In this document: positions 52,263 through 60,175 of the stretch, piece after piece
Layout of the letters: each line of letters begins with the position of its first letter
Numbering within the stretch: position 1 is the stretch's first letter
Assembly (NCBI RefSeq): GCF_036067295.1
Contig: NZ_CP107954.1
Span: forward strand, 496,001 to 560,000
Direction of reading: 5' to 3'
DNA: 64,000 bases
Origin: Kribbella sp. NBC_00382
GTDB taxonomy: Bacteria > Actinomycetota > Actinomycetes > Propionibacteriales > Kribbellaceae
Made by a program: the position numbers and the translations under genes
The notes under the pieces: generated by a model
Seen by the model: only the letters and a program-made list of their open reading frames with translations
What the model was told of the DNA's origin: nothing
The model's database searches: none

Positions 52263-52784
52263 CTAAATCACAAACGACTCCAGCTCCGCGTCGTACCAGC
52301 GGGAAGTCAGTCCCAGGGGCTGCATGCCGAGGCGCTTGCACACCGCGATCGACGGGCCGTTGTCCGGCCGTACGACGGCGTAGATCTCCCCCAGCCCCGC
52401 CTTGAACCCGTGAGCGATCGCCCCCTGCGCCGACTCCGTCGCGAGTCCCCGTCCCCACGAGTCAGGGTGGAAGTGCCAGCCCACCTCGACCTCGCCCTTC
52501 GACGAGGGCCCGTCAGGCAGCGGTACCAGCAACACCGTCCCCGCAATCGTGCCGGTCGACTTCTCCTCCACCGCCCAGATCCCGTAGACAGCGTCCGCGT
52601 TGCGCGCGTTCCACCGCTCGATCGTCCGCGACGCCGCGTCGCGATGCGGCATCACCCGCGGATCGGCGCCGAGCCAGCGCGACACCTCCCAGCGCCGGTA
52701 GATGTCGAACACCCGGTCCCCGTCGCTCTCCGCCCAGTCGCGTACGACCAGCCGGTCCGTCTGGTAGACCACCTTCGGCTCCAT
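52263..52784 (-). CDS. RimJ/RimL-type GNAT acetyltransferase
   Basis: 173-residue acetyltransferase. It begins with TDRLVVRDWAESDGDRVFDIY and has GEVEVGWHFHPDSWGRGLATES and VRPDNGPSIAVCKRLGMQPLG, the motif A and B of RimJ/RimL. It may acetylate a ribosomal protein N-terminus or an unrelated small molecule. It lies upstream of ychF by 34 bases and may share the transcript. Confidence 0.85.
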   Translation of the reverse strand: MEPKVVYQTDRLVVRDWAESDGDRVFDIYRRWEVSRWLGADPRVMPHRDAASRTIERWNARNADAVYGIWAVEEKSTGTIAGTVLLVPLPDGPSSKGEVEVGWHFHPDSWGRGLATESAQGAIAHGFKAGLGEIYAVVRPDNGPSIAVCKRLGMQPLGLTSRWYDAELESFVI

Positions 52785-52854
52785 CGCGACACCTCCTCCG
52801 TAGGGAGTGATCTATCCGTCCCAACCAGGCGATAGCAAGCAGCGTCTCCTTTCT

Positions 52855-53739
52855 GTGACCAGTTGGAGAAAACTCGCGCCCCACCGATCACGGATCGTGT
52901 TCGCCTGCTTGCAATTCCTGCGGTTCGGCTGGACCGAACTGGTCTCCTGCCTCTTCCCCGCCGCGCTGTTCGCCGGCCTGGCGCTCTCGAAGTACGTCGA
53001 ACTGCCGATCGCCCGGTACGACGCGTTGCTGGTCTACTCGCTGCTGCTCACCCTCGGGTTCTGGCTGGCCGGGCTGGAGACCTGGCGCGAGATCGCCGTG
53101 ATCTTCGGCTTCCACCTCGTCGGGCTCGGGCTGGAGCTCTTCAAGGTCCAAGTCGGCTCCTGGCAGTACCCGGGCGACGCGGTGACGAAGTTCGCCGGAG
53201 TACCACTCTTTGCCGGCTTCATGTACGCCGCAGTCGGCAGCTACATCTGCCAGGCCTGGCGCCGCTTCGACCTGCGGGTGAGCGGCTATCGGCCGATCCT
53301 CACCACAGTGCTCGCAGTACTGATCTATGCGAACTTCTTCACCCATCACTGGATCGCCGACCTGCGCATCCCGATCGCGCTGGCTCTTCTGCTCGTACTG
53401 CGGCGCACCTGGGTCTTCTACACGGTAGGCACCCGGCGGTACCGGATGCCGCTGGCACTCGGGTTCGCGCTGATCGGCTTCTTCCTCTGGATCGCGGAGA
53501 ACTTCGGCACCTTCCTGGACGCCTGGAACTACCCCGATCAGGTGAATGTGTGGCACCTCGTGCACCCGGCGAAGTTCGGCGCGTGGGCGCTGCTGGTCAG
53601 CATGAGCTTCGTCCTGGTCGCGAGCGTGAAGTCGTTGGAGGGCAGGCTGTACCACCGTGGCACGCTCGCCACTGTTGCGACACCGAAAGCCACTGAGATC
53701 TCCCCGCAACACAGTGATGCCAACCAGGTCCGGATGTAA
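52855..53739 (+). CDS. DUF817-like membrane protein
   Basis: 294 residues with about eight helices. Blocks such as FLRFGWTELVSCLFPAAL, YDALLVYSLLLTLGFWL and VQVGSWQYPGDAV match from memory the DUF817 family. Function unknown. GTG 52855 is one possible start, and GTG 52807 would add 16 residues; neither has a clear ribosome site. It is divergent from the GNAT gene with about 70 bases between. A multi-pass membrane role is certain. Confidence 0.75.
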   Translation: MTSWRKLAPHRSRIVFACLQFLRFGWTELVSCLFPAALFAGLALSKYVELPIARYDALLVYSLLLTLGFWLAGLETWREIAVIFGFHLVGLGLELFKVQVGSWQYPGDAVTKFAGVPLFAGFMYAAVGSYICQAWRRFDLRVSGYRPILTTVLAVLIYANFFTHHWIADLRIPIALALLLVLRRTWVFYTVGTRRYRMPLALGFALIGFFLWIAENFGTFLDAWNYPDQVNVWHLVHPAKFGAWALLVSMSFVLVASVKSLEGRLYHRGTLATVATPKATEISPQHSDANQVRM

Positions 53740-53813
53740 GGCGTCTTACCAACGAAAGCTCCTTGAGGGGGAGCGTGTCTGGGGAACATCCGCCTGATCT
53801 GCAAGGGAGCATC

Positions 53814-54593
53814 ATGTCCCGAAAGCTCGCCGCCATCATCGCCACCGCCGCCGCCTTGGCGCTCGTCGTCGGCTCGTTGATCGCCTTGGCGCTGGGACAC
53901 ACGAACCAGCCCAAGCCGACCTCGGCGTCATCACCGAACACCCCGTCGTCGACACCCATCGAGACGCCGACGCCCACGCCGATCACCTCGGGCTCACCGG
54001 AGAGCGGCAAGCCTCGTAAGCCCGCCGGCGACCCAACACTCGCCGCGTCCGCGGGCAACAAGAAGGTGCTGTTCTTCAGCTTCGACGACGGCCCGGACCC
54101 GTACTGGACGCCGAAGATCCTCCAGGTGCTGAAGAAGTACGGCGCCCACGCGACCTTCTTCGAACTGGGCAACATGCAGGCCGCGCACCCCGGGCTGCGT
54201 GAGCAGATCCTTGCTGCAGGCAACACGGTCGGCAGCCACTCGATCTCGCACCCACAACTGACCGCGATCTCCGCGGCCAAGCGACATCACGAGATCTTCG
54301 ACGGCCCGCAGTCCAAGTGCTTCCGGCCGCCGTTCGGCGCTTCGAACCCGAAGGTCCGCGCCGACATCAAGGCCGCCGGTATGGTCCAGGTGCTCTGGGA
54401 CGTCGACCCGCGCGACTGGGCCCGCCCCGGCGTGCACGCGATCGTGAACAACATCATGACGCACGCTCACAAGCGCAACATCATCCTGTTGCACGACGGC
54501 GGCGGCGACCGCAGCCAGACCGTCGCGGCCCTCGACAAGGCGCTCCGGCTACTCAAGGCCCAGGGCTACAGCTTCCCCGCGATGGCCTGCTGA
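53814..54593 (+). CDS. Polysaccharide deacetylase (NodB family), membrane-anchored
   Basis: 259 residues: one N-terminal helix (residues 5-32), a Pro/Ser/Thr spacer to about 85, then the NodB domain. All motifs are canonical: FSFDDGPD (metal Asp pair), GSHSISHPQL (metal His), RPPFGASN, LWDVDPRDW and LLHDGGGDR. It would deacetylate peptidoglycan or another N-acetyl polysaccharide outside the cell. ATG 53814 follows GGGAG. Compare the altered paralogue at 28909. Confidence 0.92.
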   Translation: MSRKLAAIIATAAALALVVGSLIALALGHTNQPKPTSASSPNTPSSTPIETPTPTPITSGSPESGKPRKPAGDPTLAASAGNKKVLFFSFDDGPDPYWTPKILQVLKKYGAHATFFELGNMQAAHPGLREQILAAGNTVGSHSISHPQLTAISAAKRHHEIFDGPQSKCFRPPFGASNPKVRADIKAAGMVQVLWDVDPRDWARPGVHAIVNNIMTHAHKRNIILLHDGGGDRSQTVAALDKALRLLKAQGYSFPAMAC

Positions 54594-54612
54594 GCTCAGC
54601 CTGTACTTCAGG

Positions 54613-54626
54613 GCTTGAGCTCAAGC
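54613..54626. promoter_or_regulatory. 14-bp palindrome before the MFS gene
   Basis: GCTTGAGCTCAAGC is perfect and is followed by a half-match TCACTTGAAG, 26 bases before the MFS ATG at 54652. An operator for the exporter is likely; no regulator gene is adjacent. Confidence 0.45.
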
Positions 54627-54651
54627 TCACTTGAAGTCGTACTGTCCAGCC

Positions 54652-56067
54652 ATGGACACCCCGACGAACGGCTCGTGGCGCGAACTGCTCGGCCTCACCT
54701 ACGCCCCGGTGGCGGTGGTACTGGCCGGCGGGGTGTTGATGGAGGCGAGCAACGTCTACCTCACCACCAGCCTGCTGCCGACGATCGTCGGTGACATCGG
54801 TGGTACCGGCTTCTACGCCTGGACGATGACGGCCTTCCTGGTCGCGTCGGTGATCAGCTCGATGCTGGTCAGCCGGATCCTCATCACCCGCGGCTCAATG
54901 GCCGCCTACCTGCTCGCCTTCGGAATCTTCGGCCTCGGCTCGCTCATCGCCGCGCTGAGCCCCGGCATCGGCGTCTTCCTGGCTGGCCGGGCCGTGCAGG
55001 GGTTCGGCGGTGGTCTGCTCGCAGGACTCGGATATGCACTCATCCAGCGGGCGTTGCCGGAGCGCTTGTGGGCGAAGGCGGCGGCGCTGGTGTCGGCGAT
55101 GTGGGGTGTCGGCAACCTGGTCGGGCCGGCTGCCGGTGGCGCTTTCGGGCAGGTGGGGGTGTGGCGGCCGGCGTTCTGGCTGCTGGTCGCGCTGGCCGCA
55201 GTACTGATGGTGGTCGTCGTACGGGTGATTCCTCGTACTGAGCGTGCGGCCGCCGGGTCCGCCGTACCGGGGGTGTCGCTGGTGCTGTTGACCGCGGCCG
55301 TCGCGATGGTCAGCATCGCGAGCATCGTGCCGGCTGGCGTGCTGACTGCGGTCGTGCTGGTGATCGGGCTCGCGCTCGGTGTGGTCTTCGTCTTGTACGA
55401 GCGGACTGCGAAGGCGGCCGTCCTGCCGCGGGTGACGTTCGCTGCGGGCAAGTCGCTGAAGTGGGTCTACCTGACCGTCGGGATCCTTGCCTTTGGCATC
55501 GGTACCGAGGCTTTCATCCCGCTCTTCGGTCAGGAGCTGGGCGAGCTGTCGCCGTTGCTTGCCGGATTCCTCGGAGCTGCTCTGTCGCTCGGCTGGTCGC
55601 TGAGCCAGACGGTCAGCGCGAGTTTTGTGCGGATTGCGGTCGTACGCCGGCTGATCGTCGGCGGCCCCGTGTTGCTGGCGATCGGCCTCGCGGCGTACTC
55701 CGCCTTGCAGGTTGCTGGGCCGTCCGTGTTCGTGGTCGCTCTGTGGTTCGTCACCCTGTTCGCGGCCGGCGCCGGGATCGGGATCGCCTTCCCGCACCTG
55801 GCCGTCGCCGCCTTCAGCAGCGTCGAGGACACTGAGGAGGCTGCCAAGGCCTCGGCGGGGATCAATACGGTCTTCTTGATGTCGAGTGCGTTCAGCGCGG
55901 CCTTGGCCGGAGTACTGGTCAAGCTCGGTGAGCCGTCCGCCCTCTCTTCGGCCCACTTGTTGCTGTCGGTCTTCGCGATTGTTGCCCTGCTCGGCGCCTT
56001 CCCCGCCTGGCGGATCGCTCGCTCAGGGGCCACTCGGAAGCCTGTCGCGGCGCAGCTCACACACTGA
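54652..56067 (+). CDS. MFS transporter
   Basis: 471-residue membrane protein with 12-14 helices. It has the DHA-type drug antiporter outline: LLPTIVGDIGGTGFYAWTMTAFLVAS near TM1-2, then RGSMAAYLLAF, LAGRAVQGFGGGLLAGLGYALI and GAAFGQ-like GGAFGQVGVWRPAFWL (the last two are motif-C-like). Substrate unknown. ATG 54652 lies after a palindrome and has no classical ribosome site, so the transcript may be leaderless. Confidence 0.85.
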   Translation: MDTPTNGSWRELLGLTYAPVAVVLAGGVLMEASNVYLTTSLLPTIVGDIGGTGFYAWTMTAFLVASVISSMLVSRILITRGSMAAYLLAFGIFGLGSLIAALSPGIGVFLAGRAVQGFGGGLLAGLGYALIQRALPERLWAKAAALVSAMWGVGNLVGPAAGGAFGQVGVWRPAFWLLVALAAVLMVVVVRVIPRTERAAAGSAVPGVSLVLLTAAVAMVSIASIVPAGVLTAVVLVIGLALGVVFVLYERTAKAAVLPRVTFAAGKSLKWVYLTVGILAFGIGTEAFIPLFGQELGELSPLLAGFLGAALSLGWSLSQTVSASFVRIAVVRRLIVGGPVLLAIGLAAYSALQVAGPSVFVVALWFVTLFAAGAGIGIAFPHLAVAAFSSVEDTEEAAKASAGINTVFLMSSAFSAALAGVLVKLGEPSALSSAHLLLSVFAIVALLGAFPAWRIARSGATRKPVAAQLTH

Positions 56068-56129
56068 GGTTCGGTGGTACCGGGCTTGTCGTCCGGAAAT
56101 TGTCGGCGGCGTCTGCGACTGTCTGTGAC

Positions 56130-57356
56130 ATGACCGGTACCGCGGTTTTGTTGCTCTTGGTTTTCCTGCTGGTCGGGCTCGGGCTCGGCTGGGTCTTCGG
56201 CCTGCTCTGGTCGCGGGGACGCGACGGCGCCTCGCTCGCGCGGATCACGGCCGAGCGGGATGCGGCCGAGGATCGCGTGGTCGAGCTCACACAGGAGCGG
56301 ACGACGGTCGGGCAACAGATGTCCGGGCAAGCGGTGGTGAAGGAGTCGCTCGACCGGTTGCATGCCCAGCTCAACCAGTTGGAGAAGGGCCGCGCCGCCT
56401 GGCAGAGCCAGTTGCACCAACAGGTGAACGAGGTACGGATGAGCGGTGAGGCGTTGCGTCGCGAGACCGCCTCACTGTCGACCGCGCTGCGCAAGCCACA
56501 GGTCCGCGGGCGATGGGGCGAGCTGCATCTCCGGCGTACGGTCGAGCTGGCCGGCATGGTCGCGCACTGCGACTTCACCGAGCAGACCACGACCACTGGC
56601 GATGACGGCCTGCTGCGCCCGGACATGGTGGTGAGACTTGCCGAGGGCAAGAATCTCGTCGTCGACTCGAAGGTACCGCTGGCCGCGTTCCTGGAGGCCG
56701 CCGAGAGCGACGACGCCGACTTCCGCGAGGAACGCCTGCGCGCCCACGCCCGCCATCTCCGTACTCACGTAGACCAACTCTCCGCGAAGGCCTACTGGTC
56801 ACGGCTCCCGTCGACTCCCGAGTTCGTCATCCTCTTCGTCCCTGGCGAGTCCTTCCTCTCCGCCGCATTGGACGTCGAGCCGATCCTCCTCGAGTACGCC
56901 GCCGAGCGCCGGGTGATCCTCGCGACCCCCACCACCCTGATCGCTACCCTGCGCGCAGCCGCCTACGCCTGGAACCAATCCGCCCTCACCGAGTCCGCCC
57001 AACAGGTCTTCGAACTGGGCCGGGAACTCTACGAACGCCTAGGAACGATGGGCGACCACCTGAACCGCGTGGGCCGCTCCCTCACCTCAGCCGTGGACGC
57101 CTACAACAGCACCGTCGGCTCCTTCGAACGCCGAGTCTTCACCACCGCCCGCAAACTCCGCGACCTCCACGTGACGGAAGCCGAACTAACCGCCATGGAA
57201 TCCATCGAAGCCTCCGCTCGCCCCCTCACCGCCCCCGAATTCCTGGCCGTAGAAGAAGACACCCCCGACACCCACCGCTGGCTCCCCGGCCCCACCATCG
57301 ACAAAACCCACCGCGAGCCACCCCCACTCCCCGGCCTCGACTCCCAAACCGGCTGA
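56130..57356 (+). CDS. rmuC: RmuC-family protein
   Basis: 408 residues: an N-terminal helix at 4-26, a coiled-coil segment to about 120, then the RmuC nuclease-like domain (VRGRWGELHLRRTVELAGM, LVVDSKVPLAAFLEAAES, TPEFVILFVPGESFL, ILATPTTLIATLR). RmuC limits inversions between short repeats. ATG 56130 starts MTGTAVLLLL. The last 60 residues are proline-rich, which is variable in the family. Confidence 0.9.
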   Translation: MTGTAVLLLLVFLLVGLGLGWVFGLLWSRGRDGASLARITAERDAAEDRVVELTQERTTVGQQMSGQAVVKESLDRLHAQLNQLEKGRAAWQSQLHQQVNEVRMSGEALRRETASLSTALRKPQVRGRWGELHLRRTVELAGMVAHCDFTEQTTTTGDDGLLRPDMVVRLAEGKNLVVDSKVPLAAFLEAAESDDADFREERLRAHARHLRTHVDQLSAKAYWSRLPSTPEFVILFVPGESFLSAALDVEPILLEYAAERRVILATPTTLIATLRAAAYAWNQSALTESAQQVFELGRELYERLGTMGDHLNRVGRSLTSAVDAYNSTVGSFERRVFTTARKLRDLHVTEAELTAMESIEASARPLTAPEFLAVEEDTPDTHRWLPGPTIDKTHREPPPLPGLDSQTG

Positions 57357-57574
57357 CCCCGAAGAACCCCCACGCCTGCTCCGCCCGTCCAGCGCCGCAC
57401 CCCCACGGCAAGACAGACCCGAGCTGCGTCGCCGAGTCGGCCGTCCAACCCGCACCCCGGCGAACTCCTGCGCGAGCGTGCGAAGACGCCCGTACCACAT
57501 ACGACCGACGTCTCACTCGCGCATTGAGTAGTTCGCCTCATGCGCTGGGGCCGTGCCGCGCTGACGATTAGCCC

Positions 57575-57862
57575 ATGACGAAACCGATCCAGCCCTCGCA
57601 GACCTCCGCGTTCTACCTCCAAGCGATCCTGTCCTTCGCCCTCTCGATGACCGCGATGACCATCGCCATCGTCTACCTCCCCGCCGCCGGCTGGATCCGC
57701 GCCTTCCTCGCCCTCGGCCTCCTCTACCTCGTCACCTCCACGGTCACCCTCTGCAAAGTCGTCCGAGACCGCCAAGAACTCTCCGTCGTCACCAACCGCG
57801 TCGACCAGGCCCGCCTCGACAAACTCCTCGCCGAACACGACCCGTTCAAGGTCGACGCGTAA
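57575..57862 (+). CDS. YiaA/YiaB-type two-helix membrane protein
   Basis: 95 residues with two predicted helices (about 15-37 and 42-62) and a charged tail. The pattern ILSFALSMTAMTIAIVYLP and WIRAFLALGLLYLVTSTVTL fits the YiaAB domain. Function unknown. ATG 57575 starts MTKPIQPSQTSAF. The gap 57357-57574 upstream has no other gene. Confidence 0.75.
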   Translation: MTKPIQPSQTSAFYLQAILSFALSMTAMTIAIVYLPAAGWIRAFLALGLLYLVTSTVTLCKVVRDRQELSVVTNRVDQARLDKLLAEHDPFKVDA

Positions 57863-57916
57863 CCGACGACCTCGCCGGTTGCTGACTCACATCGCCCACC
57901 TCAGCCACAGGCTCGC

Positions 57917-57987
57917 TCGGCCACTGGCGGGTTTTTTGACCGCTGGCGTGCTGCTTCACGTCAGCGGTCAAAAAACCCGCCAGCCGA
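57917..57987 (+). terminator. 27-bp near-perfect hairpin with internal T6/A6
   Basis: Arms 57924-57950 and 57957-57983 match at 26 of 27 positions around CTGCTT; the one exception is a G-U pair on the plus strand. Four more outer pairs form with a bulge (57917-57920 with 57984-57987). T6 lies inside the left arm and A6 in the right arm, so it differs from a normal terminator. The rest of 57863-58304 holds the operator at 58147 and no gene. Confidence 0.6.
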
Positions 57988-58146
57988 CCCCGAAATCGCC
58001 TGCGGGGACCTCAACTGTCGGATCGCAGCTATTTCTGCTGCTGTCGCCTGCTGCTCTGGCCGGCATGTCGGGGGTAGGTCGGCATATCAAGCGTCGGAAA
58101 GCCGACAGGGGTCAGGTGTTGACAGGGGTGGAGGGGCGGCCAAGTA

Positions 58147-58160
58147 TGAGAGCGCTCTCA
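58147..58160. promoter_or_regulatory. LacI-family operator-like palindrome before the GH64 gene
   Basis: TGAGAGCGCTCTCA is a perfect 14-bp palindrome 145 bases before the glucanase start. It closely resembles the CebR-type site TGGGAGCGCTCCCA of actinomycete cellulose utilisation. Induction by a beta-glucan oligosaccharide through an unlinked LacI repressor is plausible. Confidence 0.6.
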
Positions 58161-58304
58161 CTCATTCGGCGGCTCACCGTCCCTCGTCGGATGAGCAGTG
58201 GGTACCGCTCGCCCCCAGCGGTGACTGTGTCCTGGTAGCGCAGTCTCTTCGTGGTCGTCCGGTGCTCCGCCTTCTCTCGCACGGGACAAACCTGAGGAGG
58301 AGTT

Positions 58305-59495
58305 GTGCGCATCAAACACAAGTTGCTGGCGGTTCTGGCCGCCGCGAGTACCGTCGCCGCCGGGCTGGTCGCGACTGTCGCGATGCCGGCCCAAGCGGTG
58401 CCGGCGACCATTCCGCTGAAGATCACCAACAGTTCCGGCCGCGGCGACGCGGTCTACATCTACAACCTCGGCACAAATCTGCAGACCGGCCAGCAAGGCT
58501 GGGCAGACGCAGCAGGCAACTTCCACGCCTGGCCGGCCGGCGGCAACCCGCCGACCCCGGCACCTGACGCCTCCATCGCCGGCCCCGGCAACGGCGGGTC
58601 GATCACCATCCAGATGCCGAAGTTCTCGGGCCGGGTCTACTTCTCGTACGGTCAGAAGCTCGTCTTCAAGCTGACCACCGGCGGCCTGGTGCAGCCCGCG
58701 GTCCAGAACCCGAGCGACCCCAACCGCAACATCCTGTTCAGCTGGACCGAGTACACGCTGAACGACTCCGGCCTGTGGATCAACAGCACCCAGGTCGACA
58801 TGTTCTCGGTCCCGTACGCCGTCGGCGTCCAGCAGGGCAACGGCAACGTACTGACCACCGGCCACCTCAAGCCAGGCGGCTACAACAACTTCTTCAACGC
58901 GCTCCGCGGCCAATCCGGCGGCTGGGCCAATCTGATCCAGACAGCACCCAACGGATCGGTACTCCGCGCACTCGCGCCGACCTACGGCGTCGAGACCGGC
59001 GCGCTGCCCGGCAACGTGATGGACGACTACATCAACCGGGTCTGGTCGAAGTACAGCTCACAGACCCTGACCGTGCAGCCGTTCGGCGACCAGCCGAACA
59101 CCAAGTACTTCGGTCGCGTCTCCGGCAACGTCATGAACTTCACCAACACCTCGGGCCAGGTCGTGACGAGCTTCCAGAAGCCCAACGCACCCAGCATCTT
59201 CGGCTGCGCCGGCCTGCTCGACGCCCCGAACGACCTGGTCCGCGGGCCGATTTCGCGCACCCTCTGCGCCGGCTTCAACCGGTCGACGCTACTGACCAAC
59301 CCGAACCAGCCCGACCCCAACAACTCGAACTTCTACCAGGACAGTGTCACCAACCACTACTCCAAGCTGATCCACGCGCAGATGGCCGACGGCAAGGCGT
59401 ACGGCTTCGCCTTCGACGACGTCGGCAACCACGAGGCCCTCGTCCACGACGGCAACCCGCAGCAGGCCTACATCACCCTCGACCCCTTCAACTGA
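58305..59495 (+). CDS. GH64 beta-1,3-glucanase, secreted
   Basis: 396 residues. The signal peptide (about 1-31) ends MPAQAVPA. The catalytic domain belongs to GH64, laminaripentaose-producing beta-1,3-glucanase: IPLKITNSSGRGDAVYIYN at the start, the proposed acid Glu in LFSWTEYTLND, and Asp in NSTQVDMFSV. The Glu/Asp pair fits the described GH64 catalytic residues. No carbohydrate-binding module follows. GGAGG precedes the GTG start. It degrades beta-1,3-glucan such as fungal wall or laminarin. Confidence 0.9.
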   Translation: MRIKHKLLAVLAAASTVAAGLVATVAMPAQAVPATIPLKITNSSGRGDAVYIYNLGTNLQTGQQGWADAAGNFHAWPAGGNPPTPAPDASIAGPGNGGSITIQMPKFSGRVYFSYGQKLVFKLTTGGLVQPAVQNPSDPNRNILFSWTEYTLNDSGLWINSTQVDMFSVPYAVGVQQGNGNVLTTGHLKPGGYNNFFNALRGQSGGWANLIQTAPNGSVLRALAPTYGVETGALPGNVMDDYINRVWSKYSSQTLTVQPFGDQPNTKYFGRVSGNVMNFTNTSGQVVTSFQKPNAPSIFGCAGLLDAPNDLVRGPISRTLCAGFNRSTLLTNPNQPDPNNSNFYQDSVTNHYSKLIHAQMADGKAYGFAFDDVGNHEALVHDGNPQQAYITLDPFN

Positions 59496-59519
59496 TTCAA
59501 AAGCAGGAAGAAACAGACC

Positions 59520-59560
59520 CACCCCGGGTCCCCGCAGCTGCCCGCGGGGGACCCGGGGTG
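59520..59560 (+). terminator. Terminator after the glucanase gene
   Basis: CACCCCGGGTCCCCGC pairs with GCGGGGGACCCGGGGTG with one bulged base, around AGCTGCCC, 25 bases after the stop. It is followed by TTCC. Confidence 0.75.
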
Positions 59561-59593
59561 TTCCACGTCTTGACACCCGCAATGGTTAGTGGC

Positions 59594-59731
59594 ATGCACG
59601 TACCAGTCAGCCGCCCCGCGATCTCCCAGCACCTCAAGGTCCTAGGCCAAGCCGGCCTCGTCGACCAGTTCTGGGACGACGCACTGGACGCGTTCGCGGC
59701 GTACGTCCGAGAGACCGAAGGGGAACAGTAA
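59594..59731 (+). pseudogene. Decayed ArsR regulator with internal deletion
   Basis: 45 residues. SRPAISQHLKVLGQAGLV is the recognition helix of an ArsR repressor, but the N-terminal helices are missing and the wing is deleted, with the chain jumping to the C-terminal QFWDDALDAFAAYVRE. The frame is open throughout. TTGACA at 59570 remains upstream. Its TAA overlaps the SRPBCC ATG as TAATG, so the original operon layout is intact. Compare the intact pair at 38067/38374. Confidence 0.65.
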
Positions 59732-60168
59732 TGAGCACCGCGCCACTCGTGAAGCGGGTGGTCGTCAAGACCACCCAGGAACGCGCTTTCGACTTGTTCA
59801 CCAAGCACCTCGGTGCCTGGTGGCCGCTGAAGACCCACTCGATCGGCGAGGACAAGGCGACCAGCGTCGAACTGGAGGGCGCCGTCGGCGGCCGCATCGT
59901 GGAGTACGGCGAAGACGGCCCACACGGCTACTGGGGCACAGTGTCCGACTGGGACCCGCCGAACAGCCTCTCCTTCACCTGGCACCCCGGCAGCGACCCG
60001 AAGCAGGCAGGCAGCATCACTGTCAGCTTCAAGCAACTAGACGGCGGCACCGAGGTAGAACTGATCCACAGCGGCTGGGAGCGTCGCCCCGACGGCGCCG
60101 AAGCCCGCGAGAGCTACAACACCGGCTGGGACTACGTGCTCGACTTCTACGTCAGCCACAGCCGATAG
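59731..60168 (+). CDS. SRPBCC / AHSA1-domain protein
   Basis: 145 residues with the SRPBCC block VVVKTTQERAFDLFTKHLGAWW and EGAVGGRIVEYGEDGP. It pairs with the decayed ArsR gene upstream (TAATG overlap). The Rieske oxygenase gene begins 7 bases after its stop, so the two form an operon. A ligand-binding role is predicted for hydrophobic molecules. Confidence 0.82.
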   Translation: MSTAPLVKRVVVKTTQERAFDLFTKHLGAWWPLKTHSIGEDKATSVELEGAVGGRIVEYGEDGPHGYWGTVSDWDPPNSLSFTWHPGSDPKQAGSITVSFKQLDGGTEVELIHSGWERRPDGAEARESYNTGWDYVLDFYVSHSR

Positions 60169-60175
60169 TGGGCGG

